Shown here piece by piece: positions 1-5,844 of a stretch of 12,713 nt of DNA. The DNA is from Vulcanisaeta sp. MG_3 (GTDB lineage: Archaea; Thermoproteota; Thermoprotei; Thermoproteales; Thermocladiaceae). Below the pieces are notes generated by a model that ran no database searches, had not been told where the DNA came from, and saw only the letters and a list, made by a program, of their open reading frames with translations. Within the stretch, counting starts at the first letter, position 1, and each line of letters starts with the position of its first letter. The stretch covers positions 3,608 to 16,320 of the forward strand of contig LOCH01000103.1 of assembly GCA_001516765.1 (NCBI GenBank), written 5' to 3'. The translations under genes were made by a program, and so were the position numbers.

Positions 1-80
1 GTACAGCTAGCGATACCCTATTAAAATATGGTCTCGTGGCAGGTGGAATCCAAGCTGTAAGTGAAAAAGATGGAAGATAA
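1..80 (+). CDS. C-terminal end of an unidentified protein (partial)
   Basis: A reading frame open from the left edge (first full codon at position 3) reads TASDTLLKYGLVAGG followed by IQAVSEKDGR and stops with TAA at 78-80. The composition (Gly/Ala/Val-rich, then a charged tail) and the absence of stops look like a genuine protein end rather than noise. Only 25 residues are visible, so no family can be named. The gene's body lies outside the window. The next 150 bases contain no convincing gene. Confidence 0.45.
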   Translation, partial: TASDTLLKYGLVAGGIQAVSEKDGR

Positions 81-235
81 AATTGCATTTGTGATAAATA
101 ATCAAGATTTTTGCATTATAAGTCAAAAATATGTCAAAATAAATCTAAGTAAAGGTAGGACTAAAAATAATAACTATGTAAGCAGAAACTTCGCCCTGAT
201 AATCATAAATCACGCATTTTTCATTTCTAAAATAT

Positions 236-668
236 CTATTTCTTATTGTGTATCTGAAGCATAAATGCTGCCAAAATTAGTGTAATTGCGATGGCATAAA
301 CGACCAATGAGTATGCATGATAAGGGTTGGGTATGGTAATGGTGATCACACAGCGTTGAATATGCGGCTTTACCGTGTTGATACGACTTGCTATTATTGT
401 TATGTATTGATTACTAAATACCTTCGTTATTAATATAAGGGCTGCTGTTAAGGTGATGATAATTATACGCCATACAGTACTGTTCCTATAAATAATCAGA
501 AACACAAGGAGTATTAATAGTGATGGGTAAGATAATAACCGGTATGTAAACCGATATAGGTATGCTCGTAATACCTGAAAATAAATTTAACATATTATCG
601 TGATACGCACCACTAACGCAAACCATATATCTCAATATTGGTACTACACGATAAAAAATCCCAAGCAC
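236..668 (-). pseudogene. Small multi-span membrane protein, apparently frameshifted
   Basis: Two overlapping minus-strand frames join into one protein of about 143 residues if one T is removed from the coding-strand run TTTT (578-581 on the plus strand). The first frame starts at GTG 668 and reads ...HDNMLNLF. The second then continues QVLRAYLYRFTYRLLSYPSL and runs to TAG at 236. The second frame has an upstream stop just before the junction and no ATG start of its own, which supports the join. The joined protein has about three hydrophobic spans (around LLILLVFLIIY, IIIITLTAALILI and LVVYAIAITLILAAFML) and a short lysine end. A TATA-like box lies 24 nt before 668. No family is recognised. 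Either a broken gene or an indel error would explain it; the coding status itself is uncertain. Confidence 0.4.
578..581 (-). other. Probable frameshift point (A run) in the membrane protein
   Basis: The plus strand has AAAA here (coding strand TTTT). Reading three T instead of four turns the frame from ...LNLFSGITS into ...LNLFQVLRAY and links the two hydrophobic halves. The evidence is frame continuity only, because no homologue could be consulted. Confidence 0.35.
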
Positions 669-687
669 ATGCCTATTTCTCGGACTT

Positions 688-697
688 CTTTTTAAGC
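688..697 (-). promoter_or_regulatory. TATA-like box before the membrane protein
   Basis: The minus strand reads GCTTAAAAAG, centred about 24 nt before the GTG at 668. This is slightly closer than the 27-31 nt usual for the other genes here, so support is moderate. Confidence 0.35.
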
Positions 698-807
698 GCT
701 TTCAATAACTATAAAAATGTGTCCTTAATCAGTCTTATATTATTAATTTTAACTAATATACTCATTTATACATGATATAGCAATATATAATAAAGAATAT
801 CAACCCC

Positions 808-895
808 TGGTGCGGGGGGTGGGATTTGAACCCACGCAGGCCTTCGCCAACGGGACCTAAACCCGTCCCCTTTGACCTGGCTCGGGCACCCCCGC
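808..895 (-). tRNA. tRNA-Leu (anticodon TAG), CCA encoded
   Basis: The minus strand folds as a class II tRNA. The acceptor stem GCGGGGG (895-889) pairs with CCCCCGC (818-812), and the discriminator A is at 811. The anticodon stem is ACGGG/CCCGT with loop TTTAGGT (861-855), giving anticodon TAG at 859-857. A long variable arm has a GGC/GCC stem, and the T arm is GTGGG TTCAAAT CCCAC. The long variable arm and TAG anticodon identify leucine (CUN codons). The CCA tail is encoded at 810-808. No intron interrupts the anticodon loop. Confidence 0.96.
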
Positions 896-915
896 AGGTC
901 TTGTTGTACATCGCA

Positions 916-930
916 GACTTTTAACTTTTT
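916..930 (-). promoter_or_regulatory. TATA box for tRNA-Leu
   Basis: The minus strand reads AAAAAGTTAAAAGTC, centred about 28 nt before the tRNA 5' end at 895. This is the normal archaeal distance for transcription starting at or just before the mature tRNA. Confidence 0.55.
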
Positions 931-1033
931 TGTCCTGGTTTCCATGAATCTCTAAGTATTCATTTGTTTAATTTCGTATGTCTTTATTCGTATGTAATTT
1001 GTCCAGCATATATGCAAAAAGTGCATCTTTACA

Positions 1034-1046
1034 AAGGTATTAAATC
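1034..1046 (+). promoter_or_regulatory. TATA box for the acyl-CoA transferase
   Basis: The sequence AAGGTATTAAATC is centred about 29 nt before the ATG at 1071. This supports a leaderless mRNA starting at that ATG rather than at the TTG three bases upstream. Confidence 0.5.
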
Positions 1047-1070
1047 TCAAACCTACGAACTTCTTAATTG

Positions 1071-1625
1071 ATGAGAAAGGTTGTAGATATTAATGATGCC
1101 TTGGGTTTCATCAAGGATGGATCTGTCATTGCGGTGTCTGGTTTTAACATGGCTACGACGCCTGAGTATTTACTCTTAAAGCTTTATGAAATGTATAGAA
1201 ATACTGGTCATCCGAGGGACTTATTCATTGTTGCTGATTCCTTACCTGCGGCTAGGAATCGCGCCCTTGATCTTGTGGCTAAGTTGATGATTGAGGATAA
1301 TGATTTCGGTTTCATTAGGGGCTTTATGCTAACATTTCTTGGTGTTGCACCAAACCTGCAAAGGCTAGTTATTGAGAATAGGGTTGAGGCGTATGCATTC
1401 CCAATAGGTGTTGCCACTAGATGGTTTAGGAATACAGCATCTAGAACGCCCACAATTACGAAGGTGGGGCTTGGCACATTCCTGGATCCTAGGCAGGATG
1501 GCGTTTACCTTAATGACCTAGCCAGGGAGAGAAAGACGTGTAGTGTGGATGTGGTTAGTATTAATGGTGATGAGTACCTAGTTGTACAACTGCCCAAAAC
1601 CCAATGTGGGTCTTATACGTGGTAG
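1071..1625 (+). CDS. Acyl-CoA transferase, N-terminal part (frameshifted gene)
   Basis: This is the first half of a family I CoA-transferase of the single-chain propionate/acetate CoA-transferase (Pct/YdiF) type, which moves CoA between acyl-CoA and a free carboxylic acid in the cytoplasm. It opens MRKVVDINDALGFIKDGSVI, the usual start of the alpha domain, with GSVIAVSGFNMATTPEYLL as the glycine-bearing CoA-binding strand. Further family landmarks follow: VEAYAFPIGV, VGLGTFLDPRQDG and INGDEYLVVQLPK. After LPK the family continues KPNVGLIRG, but this frame instead reads TQCGSYTW and stops at 1625. Removing one A from AAAA at 1596-1599 restores the fusion to the next entry and yields about 539 residues, near the usual length for this type. 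The ATG at 1071 fits the TATA box. Substrate specificity cannot be read from sequence. Confidence 0.85.
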   Translation: MRKVVDINDALGFIKDGSVIAVSGFNMATTPEYLLLKLYEMYRNTGHPRDLFIVADSLPAARNRALDLVAKLMIEDNDFGFIRGFMLTFLGVAPNLQRLVIENRVEAYAFPIGVATRWFRNTASRTPTITKVGLGTFLDPRQDGVYLNDLARERKTCSVDVVSINGDEYLVVQLPKTQCGSYTW

Positions 1626-2691
1626 TGCGGCTGATGAGTATGGTAATTTATCAATGAGTGAGGAGGCAATATATGGCTCGGTTTTAGCAATAGTACAGGC
1701 TGTTAAGGCTCAACCAAATCCAGGTCGGGTCTTTGCCCAGGTACTATACGTGAGTAGGTTTATCAGCCCTAGGGATGTGCATGTGCCGGGTCCGTTAATT
1801 GACTACGTAGTATTATCACCGCCAGAACACCATACACAATCAGCCAGTATTAGGTATGATCCAAGTGTATGTGGTCGTGTTTTGCTAAGCAATGTGTGCC
1901 TGCCTAGTAATGATAAATTGAATTTTGAGTATGTAATTGCTAGGAGGGTTGTGCTTGAATTCATTAGTCTCATTGAAAAATTGGGCAGACCAATCGCAGT
2001 GAACCTAGGTATTGGCATACCTGCCTTAGCAGCCAGGGTAATAATGAGTGAGAAGCTAGAGGACTACATAGTCATGACAATAGAGTCGGGCCCGTGGGGA
2101 GGTGTGGCACTTAGTGATGATGACTTTGGAGTTGCAATATCCCCAAAGGCAATAATACCAATGCCTGATCAATTCATAATATATGAGGGTGGCGCGATTG
2201 ATGCAGCATCCCTAGGCTTCATGCAGGTTGGTCCTAGGGGCGATGTTAACCCCAGCTTCCTACCGGAGAGGGTTACAGGCCCTGGCGGCTTTCCGGTAAT
2301 AGCCCATGGCTCGCCAAGATTGTATTTTGCGGGTGCATTCACTGCGGGTAAGAGGGATATCATAATAAGCAATGATAGGCTTATGATACTAGTTGATGGA
2401 CCAATAATAAAGTTTGTGAATAAGCCGTACAAGATTGGCTTTAATGCCGAGCTTGGGCTTAAGATGGGTAAGGAGGTCATGTACATAACGGAGAGGGCAG
2501 TCTTTAGGTTAACAAATGAGGGTCTCGTACTTGAGGAATATGCGCCAGGTGTTGATATTGAGAAGGACATACTGAGTAAAATGGAGTTTAAGCCGAGAAT
2601 ATCGAGGAATTTACATCCAATGGATGAATCAATATTTAGGGAGGGTGAGGTAGGATTTAGGAAGCTCGTTGAGTATGCAATTAGGCACTAA
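1582..2691 (+). CDS. Acyl-CoA transferase, C-terminal part (frameshifted gene)
   Basis: This is the beta domain and active site of the CoA-transferase begun in the previous entry. Homologous sequence starts at PKPNVGLIRGSAADEYGN, directly continuing the first frame. The TTG at 1582 is only a formal start, and no promoter serves it. NLGIGIPALAA (residues 141-151 of this frame) is the glycine-rich beta-domain motif. TIESGPWGG (166-174) holds the glutamate (E168) that in this family forms the covalent glutamyl-CoA thioester. The C-terminal domain (GGFPVIAHGSPRLYFAGAF, ITERAVFRLTNEGLVLEEYA) is complete, so all catalytic parts survive and a rejoined enzyme should be active. The 3' end overlaps the convergent EF1A-like gene by 11 bp. 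Possible roles are acetate or branched-chain acid activation; the substrate is unknown. Confidence 0.87.
   Translation: MYNCPKPNVGLIRGSAADEYGNLSMSEEAIYGSVLAIVQAVKAQPNPGRVFAQVLYVSRFISPRDVHVPGPLIDYVVLSPPEHHTQSASIRYDPSVCGRVLLSNVCLPSNDKLNFEYVIARRVVLEFISLIEKLGRPIAVNLGIGIPALAARVIMSEKLEDYIVMTIESGPWGGVALSDDDFGVAISPKAIIPMPDQFIIYEGGAIDAASLGFMQVGPRGDVNPSFLPERVTGPGGFPVIAHGSPRLYFAGAFTAGKRDIIISNDRLMILVDGPIIKFVNKPYKIGFNAELGLKMGKEVMYITERAVFRLTNEGLVLEEYAPGVDIEKDILSKMEFKPRISRNLHPMDESIFREGEVGFRKLVEYAIRH
1596..1599 (+). other. Frameshift point in the CoA-transferase (AAAA)
   Basis: The in-frame codons here are CCC AAA ACC CAA. Deleting one A gives CCC AAA CCC AAT GTG, which encodes the family motif PKPNVGL. Translation would need to skip one base (+1), so this is not a standard -1 slippery heptamer. 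Confidence 0.8.
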
Positions 2692-3547
2692 TGTCCACAT
2701 AACCCATGATCCTAGGTCTCCTAGGCTTTGCATTTACATTAATCACTAAAGCCCTACCATTAACCAATGGTAATTCCTTACTAAGCCTTACCTCACCATT
2801 CTCAAGTCTCCCCATAACCTTTATACCGTTGAAAATCACATGAACCTCTCTCGCATCATCACTCCACCTAAACTTGGTAAAATTATTTATTGAGCCCACA
2901 AACTTAGTGCCAGGCTTAACAAGTGCCTGCATGTCCTCCACATCCTCAAGCCTAACGTTCCTAAGGGCTAACCCAACACGCGTACCGGGCATTACCTCCT
3001 CCTGGTCATCATCAAGTACCTGTATGCTCCTTACCTCAACCTCCCTATTCATTGGATACGCAATGAATTTGTCGTGAACAGCTACCCTAGTTAATGCATA
3101 ACCCAGTGCCACAACACCAACACCCCTAACATTGAAGACCCTATCGACAAAAATCAAGCCCCTATCCACCACGTCAACATCAAACTCCTTAAATTCAGTA
3201 GAAACGAACCTGGATATACCAAGTTCCTTAAAGAACTTCATAAACATCTCAACATCGCTCGTAAGCACAACGCCAGGTACGTTAGCAGCCTCGGCAAGTA
3301 ATGCCAACTCGCCCTCAATCCAGGTGAACCTCGACATGCTCAGGTAGAAGGAGCTGGATATTGAGAGAGATCTCGCCACCTCGAGGATACTATCGATACC
3401 CGGTATTAATATGCTTCGAACCATATTACCAATCTTTCTGTAATAAACCCTTTCCTCAGTCCTATCCCTCTTACCGAGCATTGATGCTATGTTGATGGCG
3501 TCCTTCTCCTCTGACGATAGTACAGTAATTATACTTCCTTTAAGCAC
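2681..3547 (-). CDS. EF1A/SelB-like protein without GTPase motifs
   Basis: A 288-residue relative of translational GTPases. Residues about 130-205 match domain II of the EF-Tu/EF1A/SelB superfamily: FVDRVFNVRGVGVVALGYAL, VAVHDKF, VEVRSIQVLDDD and GTRVGLALRNV are the classic beta-barrel landmarks, closest in style to SelB. Residues 210-288 look like a domain III barrel. The N-terminal 125 residues would occupy the G-domain position but lack the P-loop GxxxxGK[S/T], the DxxG switch and NKxD, so no GTP hydrolysis is expected. It may bind aminoacyl-tRNA or the ribosome as a non-GTPase paralogue; the role is unknown. GTG 3547 is chosen because a TATA box lies 29 nt upstream. The gene is convergent with the CoA-transferase and has its own promoter. 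Confidence 0.8.
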   Translation of the reverse strand: MLKGSIITVLSSEEKDAINIASMLGKRDRTEERVYYRKIGNMVRSILIPGIDSILEVARSLSISSSFYLSMSRFTWIEGELALLAEAANVPGVVLTSDVEMFMKFFKELGISRFVSTEFKEFDVDVVDRGLIFVDRVFNVRGVGVVALGYALTRVAVHDKFIAYPMNREVEVRSIQVLDDDQEEVMPGTRVGLALRNVRLEDVEDMQALVKPGTKFVGSINNFTKFRWSDDAREVHVIFNGIKVMGRLENGEVRLSKELPLVNGRALVINVNAKPRRPRIMGYVDISA

Positions 3548-3570
3548 GGAGCATAGGGTGAGAATGGTTT

Positions 3571-3581
3571 GTTTTTAAAAC
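3571..3581 (-). promoter_or_regulatory. TATA box for the EF1A/SelB-like gene
   Basis: The minus strand reads GTTTTAAAAAC, centred about 29 nt before GTG 3547. It supports a leaderless mRNA with GTG as its first codon. Confidence 0.55.
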
Positions 3582-3605
3582 TATCGTAGTATGTAGGTAA
3601 AACTA

Positions 3606-5519
3606 TCATGGCGGTAATATTGCTAGTACGTCACTGGCTATTTCGGCTAGCCCAAGCTCTTCAACGGTCTTTCTCCTTGGATAACCAGTGGCTGGATCCC
3701 AGCCCAGGGTTTCCCAATACTGAGCCCTCATTCTCTCCACATCCTCCTCAGTCAACTTAACATTGGCTAATGGACCCTCCGGGAACGGTTCAAGGACACG
3801 CTTTGGTAGTCTGAAATCACGGGCTGAGTTTACGCCCTCTCTTACGTTGAATAGCTGCCTAAGTGTGTGTATCCTATGCCCAACCTTTAGAAGCTCCTGT
3901 GGTGTGTACTTAATACCCGTAACAGCGTATATCAAGTCGATGTAGGGTAAGGTTCTGTAGATTACCTGGGAGGCAAATTGGCAGAAACCAAGTGAGTTCT
4001 CGACCTGTGTTGACATAGCAATTATGGCAGCTTTACGTCCCTTATCAGTATAATCATACTTAGGTGATGCGCCAAGATCCACGCCTATATCGAATGGCGC
4101 CCAGAGTCTCTTACCACCCTCACCCCACCAGTGAACACCGCCAGCCGTATGCCTGCCTGGGGTTGGGTCGCCAGTATATGTTATGGCTAGCCCTGGCAAA
4201 AACTGTGGATGGTGCGCTGGTAATTCCTGACCACCAACGTGCATTGCGTATTGCTCGGCGCCCCTGCCTATCAACTCCGCAGCCCTCTTTACCCCCTGCC
4301 CAAGAATCTTCCCAATACCCTCAGCCTTACCTATCAACTCAACGAGCTTAACAACAGCGTCAGGGTCACCCCACTTAAGTGGGAAGCCAACATCCTTCTC
4401 CGTGAGTATGCCCTTCTCGTAAAGCTCGAAGGCAAAGCCCACGACATTGGCTGTTGATATTGTGTCTAGACCATACATGTTACATAACTCGCCAGCATAG
4501 ACCACGGAGTCCTGGTCAGCATTGAGGAGGGCTGGTCCAAATAGTGATGCTGTTTCGTACTCAAGCCTGTGCCCATTCTCCACAAGACCATACCTTGTCT
4601 GCCTCCTAATCCAGGCGCCACAGGCCACGGGACAGCTTGCACACCCATATGGTTTAACATTGTCCTTGATTACGGTGTTTGTGCCGAATAGCTCAAGGTT
4701 CTTAGTCCCATAATCCCTGACGCCAATACCCGCCCAGTTCTTTATTGGTGTGTCTCCGGATAATACGCTGGTGTCCAGTGTCGATATTGTGCCGTACTTA
4801 TGCCAAATCTCGTAAGCCTTAGCTCTAGTCGTCCTTAATGCATCAAGCATCTCCTTTATCTTCTGCCTAAGTAAATCACGATCATGAATTTCGGGCTTCT
4901 TATCCCCAACAGCCACTATCGCCTTCAACTTCTTACTACCCATGACCGCGCCCAATCCGGACCTACCGTATGCCCTACCGCGCTCATTAATTATAGCTGC
5001 AATCAACTGAAGTCTCTCGCCCGCAGGACCGATACTAACTACCTGGGCGCCCTTATACCTACTCCTAAGTTCATCCTCAGTCTCGCCGGTGGTTTTACCC
5101 CACAGATCCGTAGCAGGTTCTATGTGTATATCGCCATTATTGATTAAGATATAGACGGGCTTATCTGCAACACCAGTTACGAATATTGCATCAAGACCAG
5201 CCTCAAGTAGTTTAGGACCAAACCTACCACCTGCATTGGAGTCGCCCCAACCACCAGTTAATGGTGACTTACCAACAGCCATGGATCGACCGGTCATGGG
5301 GATATTGGAGGCATTAAGGAGACCGGAGATTATACCAAGGATATTGCCTGGACCAAGAGGATCAACCCGAGGCTTCATATGCGTGTAGAGAAACCATACA
5401 CCTAGGCCGTAACCACCAAGGAAGTCCCTATACACCTCATCAGGAATTTGTATCTTCTTAACATCACCACTTGATAAATCGACAAAACCCACAACACCAT
5501 TAACACCCTTTATGGTCAC
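3606..5519 (-). CDS. Aldehyde ferredoxin oxidoreductase (tungsten/molybdenum pterin enzyme)
   Basis: A full-length (637 aa) AOR-family enzyme, cytoplasmic. The family oxidises aldehydes to carboxylic acids with ferredoxin as electron acceptor, using a bis-pterin tungsten cofactor and one [4Fe-4S] cluster. The cluster ligands are visible as C293, C296 and C300 in CASCPVACGAW and C513 in ENSLGFCQF. The N-terminal domain shows LGGYGLG, MTGRSMAVGKSPLTGGWGDS and GGRFGPKLLEAGLDAIFVTG. The YGRSGLGAVMGSKKLKAI and GLDTIST motifs of pterin-binding domains 2 and 3 follow. GTG 5519 is chosen because a TATA box lies 27 nt upstream. Subfamily (AOR, FOR, GOR or WOR-like) and substrate cannot be settled here. 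It stands alone: no ferredoxin or cofactor gene is adjacent. The nearest redox gene is the iron-sulfur protein beyond the tRNA. Confidence 0.94.
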   Translation of the reverse strand: MTIKGVNGVVGFVDLSSGDVKKIQIPDEVYRDFLGGYGLGVWFLYTHMKPRVDPLGPGNILGIISGLLNASNIPMTGRSMAVGKSPLTGGWGDSNAGGRFGPKLLEAGLDAIFVTGVADKPVYILINNGDIHIEPATDLWGKTTGETEDELRSRYKGAQVVSIGPAGERLQLIAAIINERGRAYGRSGLGAVMGSKKLKAIVAVGDKKPEIHDRDLLRQKIKEMLDALRTTRAKAYEIWHKYGTISTLDTSVLSGDTPIKNWAGIGVRDYGTKNLELFGTNTVIKDNVKPYGCASCPVACGAWIRRQTRYGLVENGHRLEYETASLFGPALLNADQDSVVYAGELCNMYGLDTISTANVVGFAFELYEKGILTEKDVGFPLKWGDPDAVVKLVELIGKAEGIGKILGQGVKRAAELIGRGAEQYAMHVGGQELPAHHPQFLPGLAITYTGDPTPGRHTAGGVHWWGEGGKRLWAPFDIGVDLGASPKYDYTDKGRKAAIIAMSTQVENSLGFCQFASQVIYRTLPYIDLIYAVTGIKYTPQELLKVGHRIHTLRQLFNVREGVNSARDFRLPKRVLEPFPEGPLANVKLTEEDVERMRAQYWETLGWDPATGYPRRKTVEELGLAEIASDVLAILPP

Positions 5520-5540
5520 GCACCATACCTAAACAAGTAT

Positions 5541-5551
5541 GAATATAAGTA
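5541..5551 (-). promoter_or_regulatory. TATA box for the aldehyde oxidoreductase
   Basis: The minus strand reads ACTTATATTC, centred about 27 nt before GTG 5519. This is consistent with a leaderless transcript and independent transcription from the upstream tRNA. Confidence 0.5.
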
Positions 5552-5611
5552 TTACCACAAACTTATTTTATATGTACCATCAACTTACACGTTTATTTCA
5601 TGAAAAATTCT

Positions 5612-5732
5612 TGGTGGGGCCGCCGGGATTTGAACCCGGGATCACTCGGGATCCCGTGGCTTTGAGTCTCCCTGAACCCACATGGCCGACCAGCCCGAGC
5701 CGAGCATCCTAGCCAGGCTAGACTACGGCCCC
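5612..5732 (-). tRNA. tRNA-Pro (anticodon CGG) with intron, CCA encoded
   Basis: The acceptor stem GGGGCCG (5732-5726) pairs with CGGCCCC (5622-5616). The discriminator A is 5615 and the CCA is 5614-5612. The anticodon stem CTCGG (5704-5700) pairs with CCGAG (5649-5645). The T arm is CCGGG TTCAAAT CCCGG. The spliced anticodon loop is CTCGGG plus C, giving anticodon CGG at 5697-5695, which reads proline CCG. The mature length after splicing is 75 nt plus CCA. The acceptor and T arm are typical of archaeal tRNA-Pro. Confidence 0.93.
5651..5693 (-). other. 43-nt tRNA-Pro intron with bulge-helix-bulge
   Basis: The intron sits at the canonical site between nucleotides 37 and 38. The four-base helix forms between CTCG (5699-5696, loop positions 32-35) and CGGG (5657-5654 in the intron). 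The 5' bulge is GG/C, cut after 5694. The 3' bulge is AT/C, cut after 5651. The intron then begins an inner stem TGGT/GCCA. This matches the archaeal splicing endonuclease substrate. Confidence 0.88.
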
Positions 5733-5753
5733 TAACTCCTGTTGTTACCTTGG

Positions 5754-5764
5754 GTTTTAAGGTT
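5754..5764 (-). promoter_or_regulatory. TATA box for tRNA-Pro
   Basis: The minus strand reads CCTTAAAACCC, centred about 27 nt before the tRNA 5' end at 5732. Confidence 0.55.
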
Positions 5765-5772
5765 TTCTTCAT

Positions 5773-5803
5773 GTCCATTAATTAACGTGGTAGTACTATG
5801 GAC
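5773..5803 (-). terminator. Weak hairpin downstream of the iron-sulfur gene
   Basis: GTCCAT (5773-5778) and ATGGAC (5798-5803) form a 6-bp inverted repeat with a 19-nt loop, about 40 nt past the stop at 5845. It may help end transcription before tRNA-Pro. The long loop makes this weak. Confidence 0.2.
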
Positions 5804-5844
5804 TTGGTCATTACTAATCCTAAGTCTGGGTTTATCTAGTTTGA

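Larger units (their letters stand above)
81..807. other. AT-rich, gene-poor stretch next to tRNA-Leu
   Basis: This stretch is visibly richer in A+T than the coding blocks to its right. The only coding candidate is the small membrane protein on the minus strand at 236-668. Bases 81-235 and 669-807 show nothing I can call. It abuts the 3' end of tRNA-Leu, a common integration position for archaeal mobile elements. I found no second copy of the tRNA 3' end within it and no integrase, so an element origin is not shown. Confidence 0.4.

Noticed and set aside
61..264. 67-residue plus-strand open frame starting GTG
   Set aside because: It overlaps the end of the incoming left-edge frame, has AT-driven Lys/Asn/Ile composition and no promoter at a sensible distance.
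1590..1606. Programmed -1 frameshift in the CoA-transferase
   Set aside because: The join needs a +1 step (skip one base), and no slippery heptamer in the right phase or downstream structure is evident.
4064..4713. Several 60-95 residue open frames inside the aldehyde oxidoreductase gene, both strands
   Set aside because: These are shadows of a well-conserved 637-residue enzyme, with no promoters or domain content.
5593..5778. 61-residue minus-strand open frame
   Set aside because: It is a translation of the tRNA-Pro gene and its flanks.
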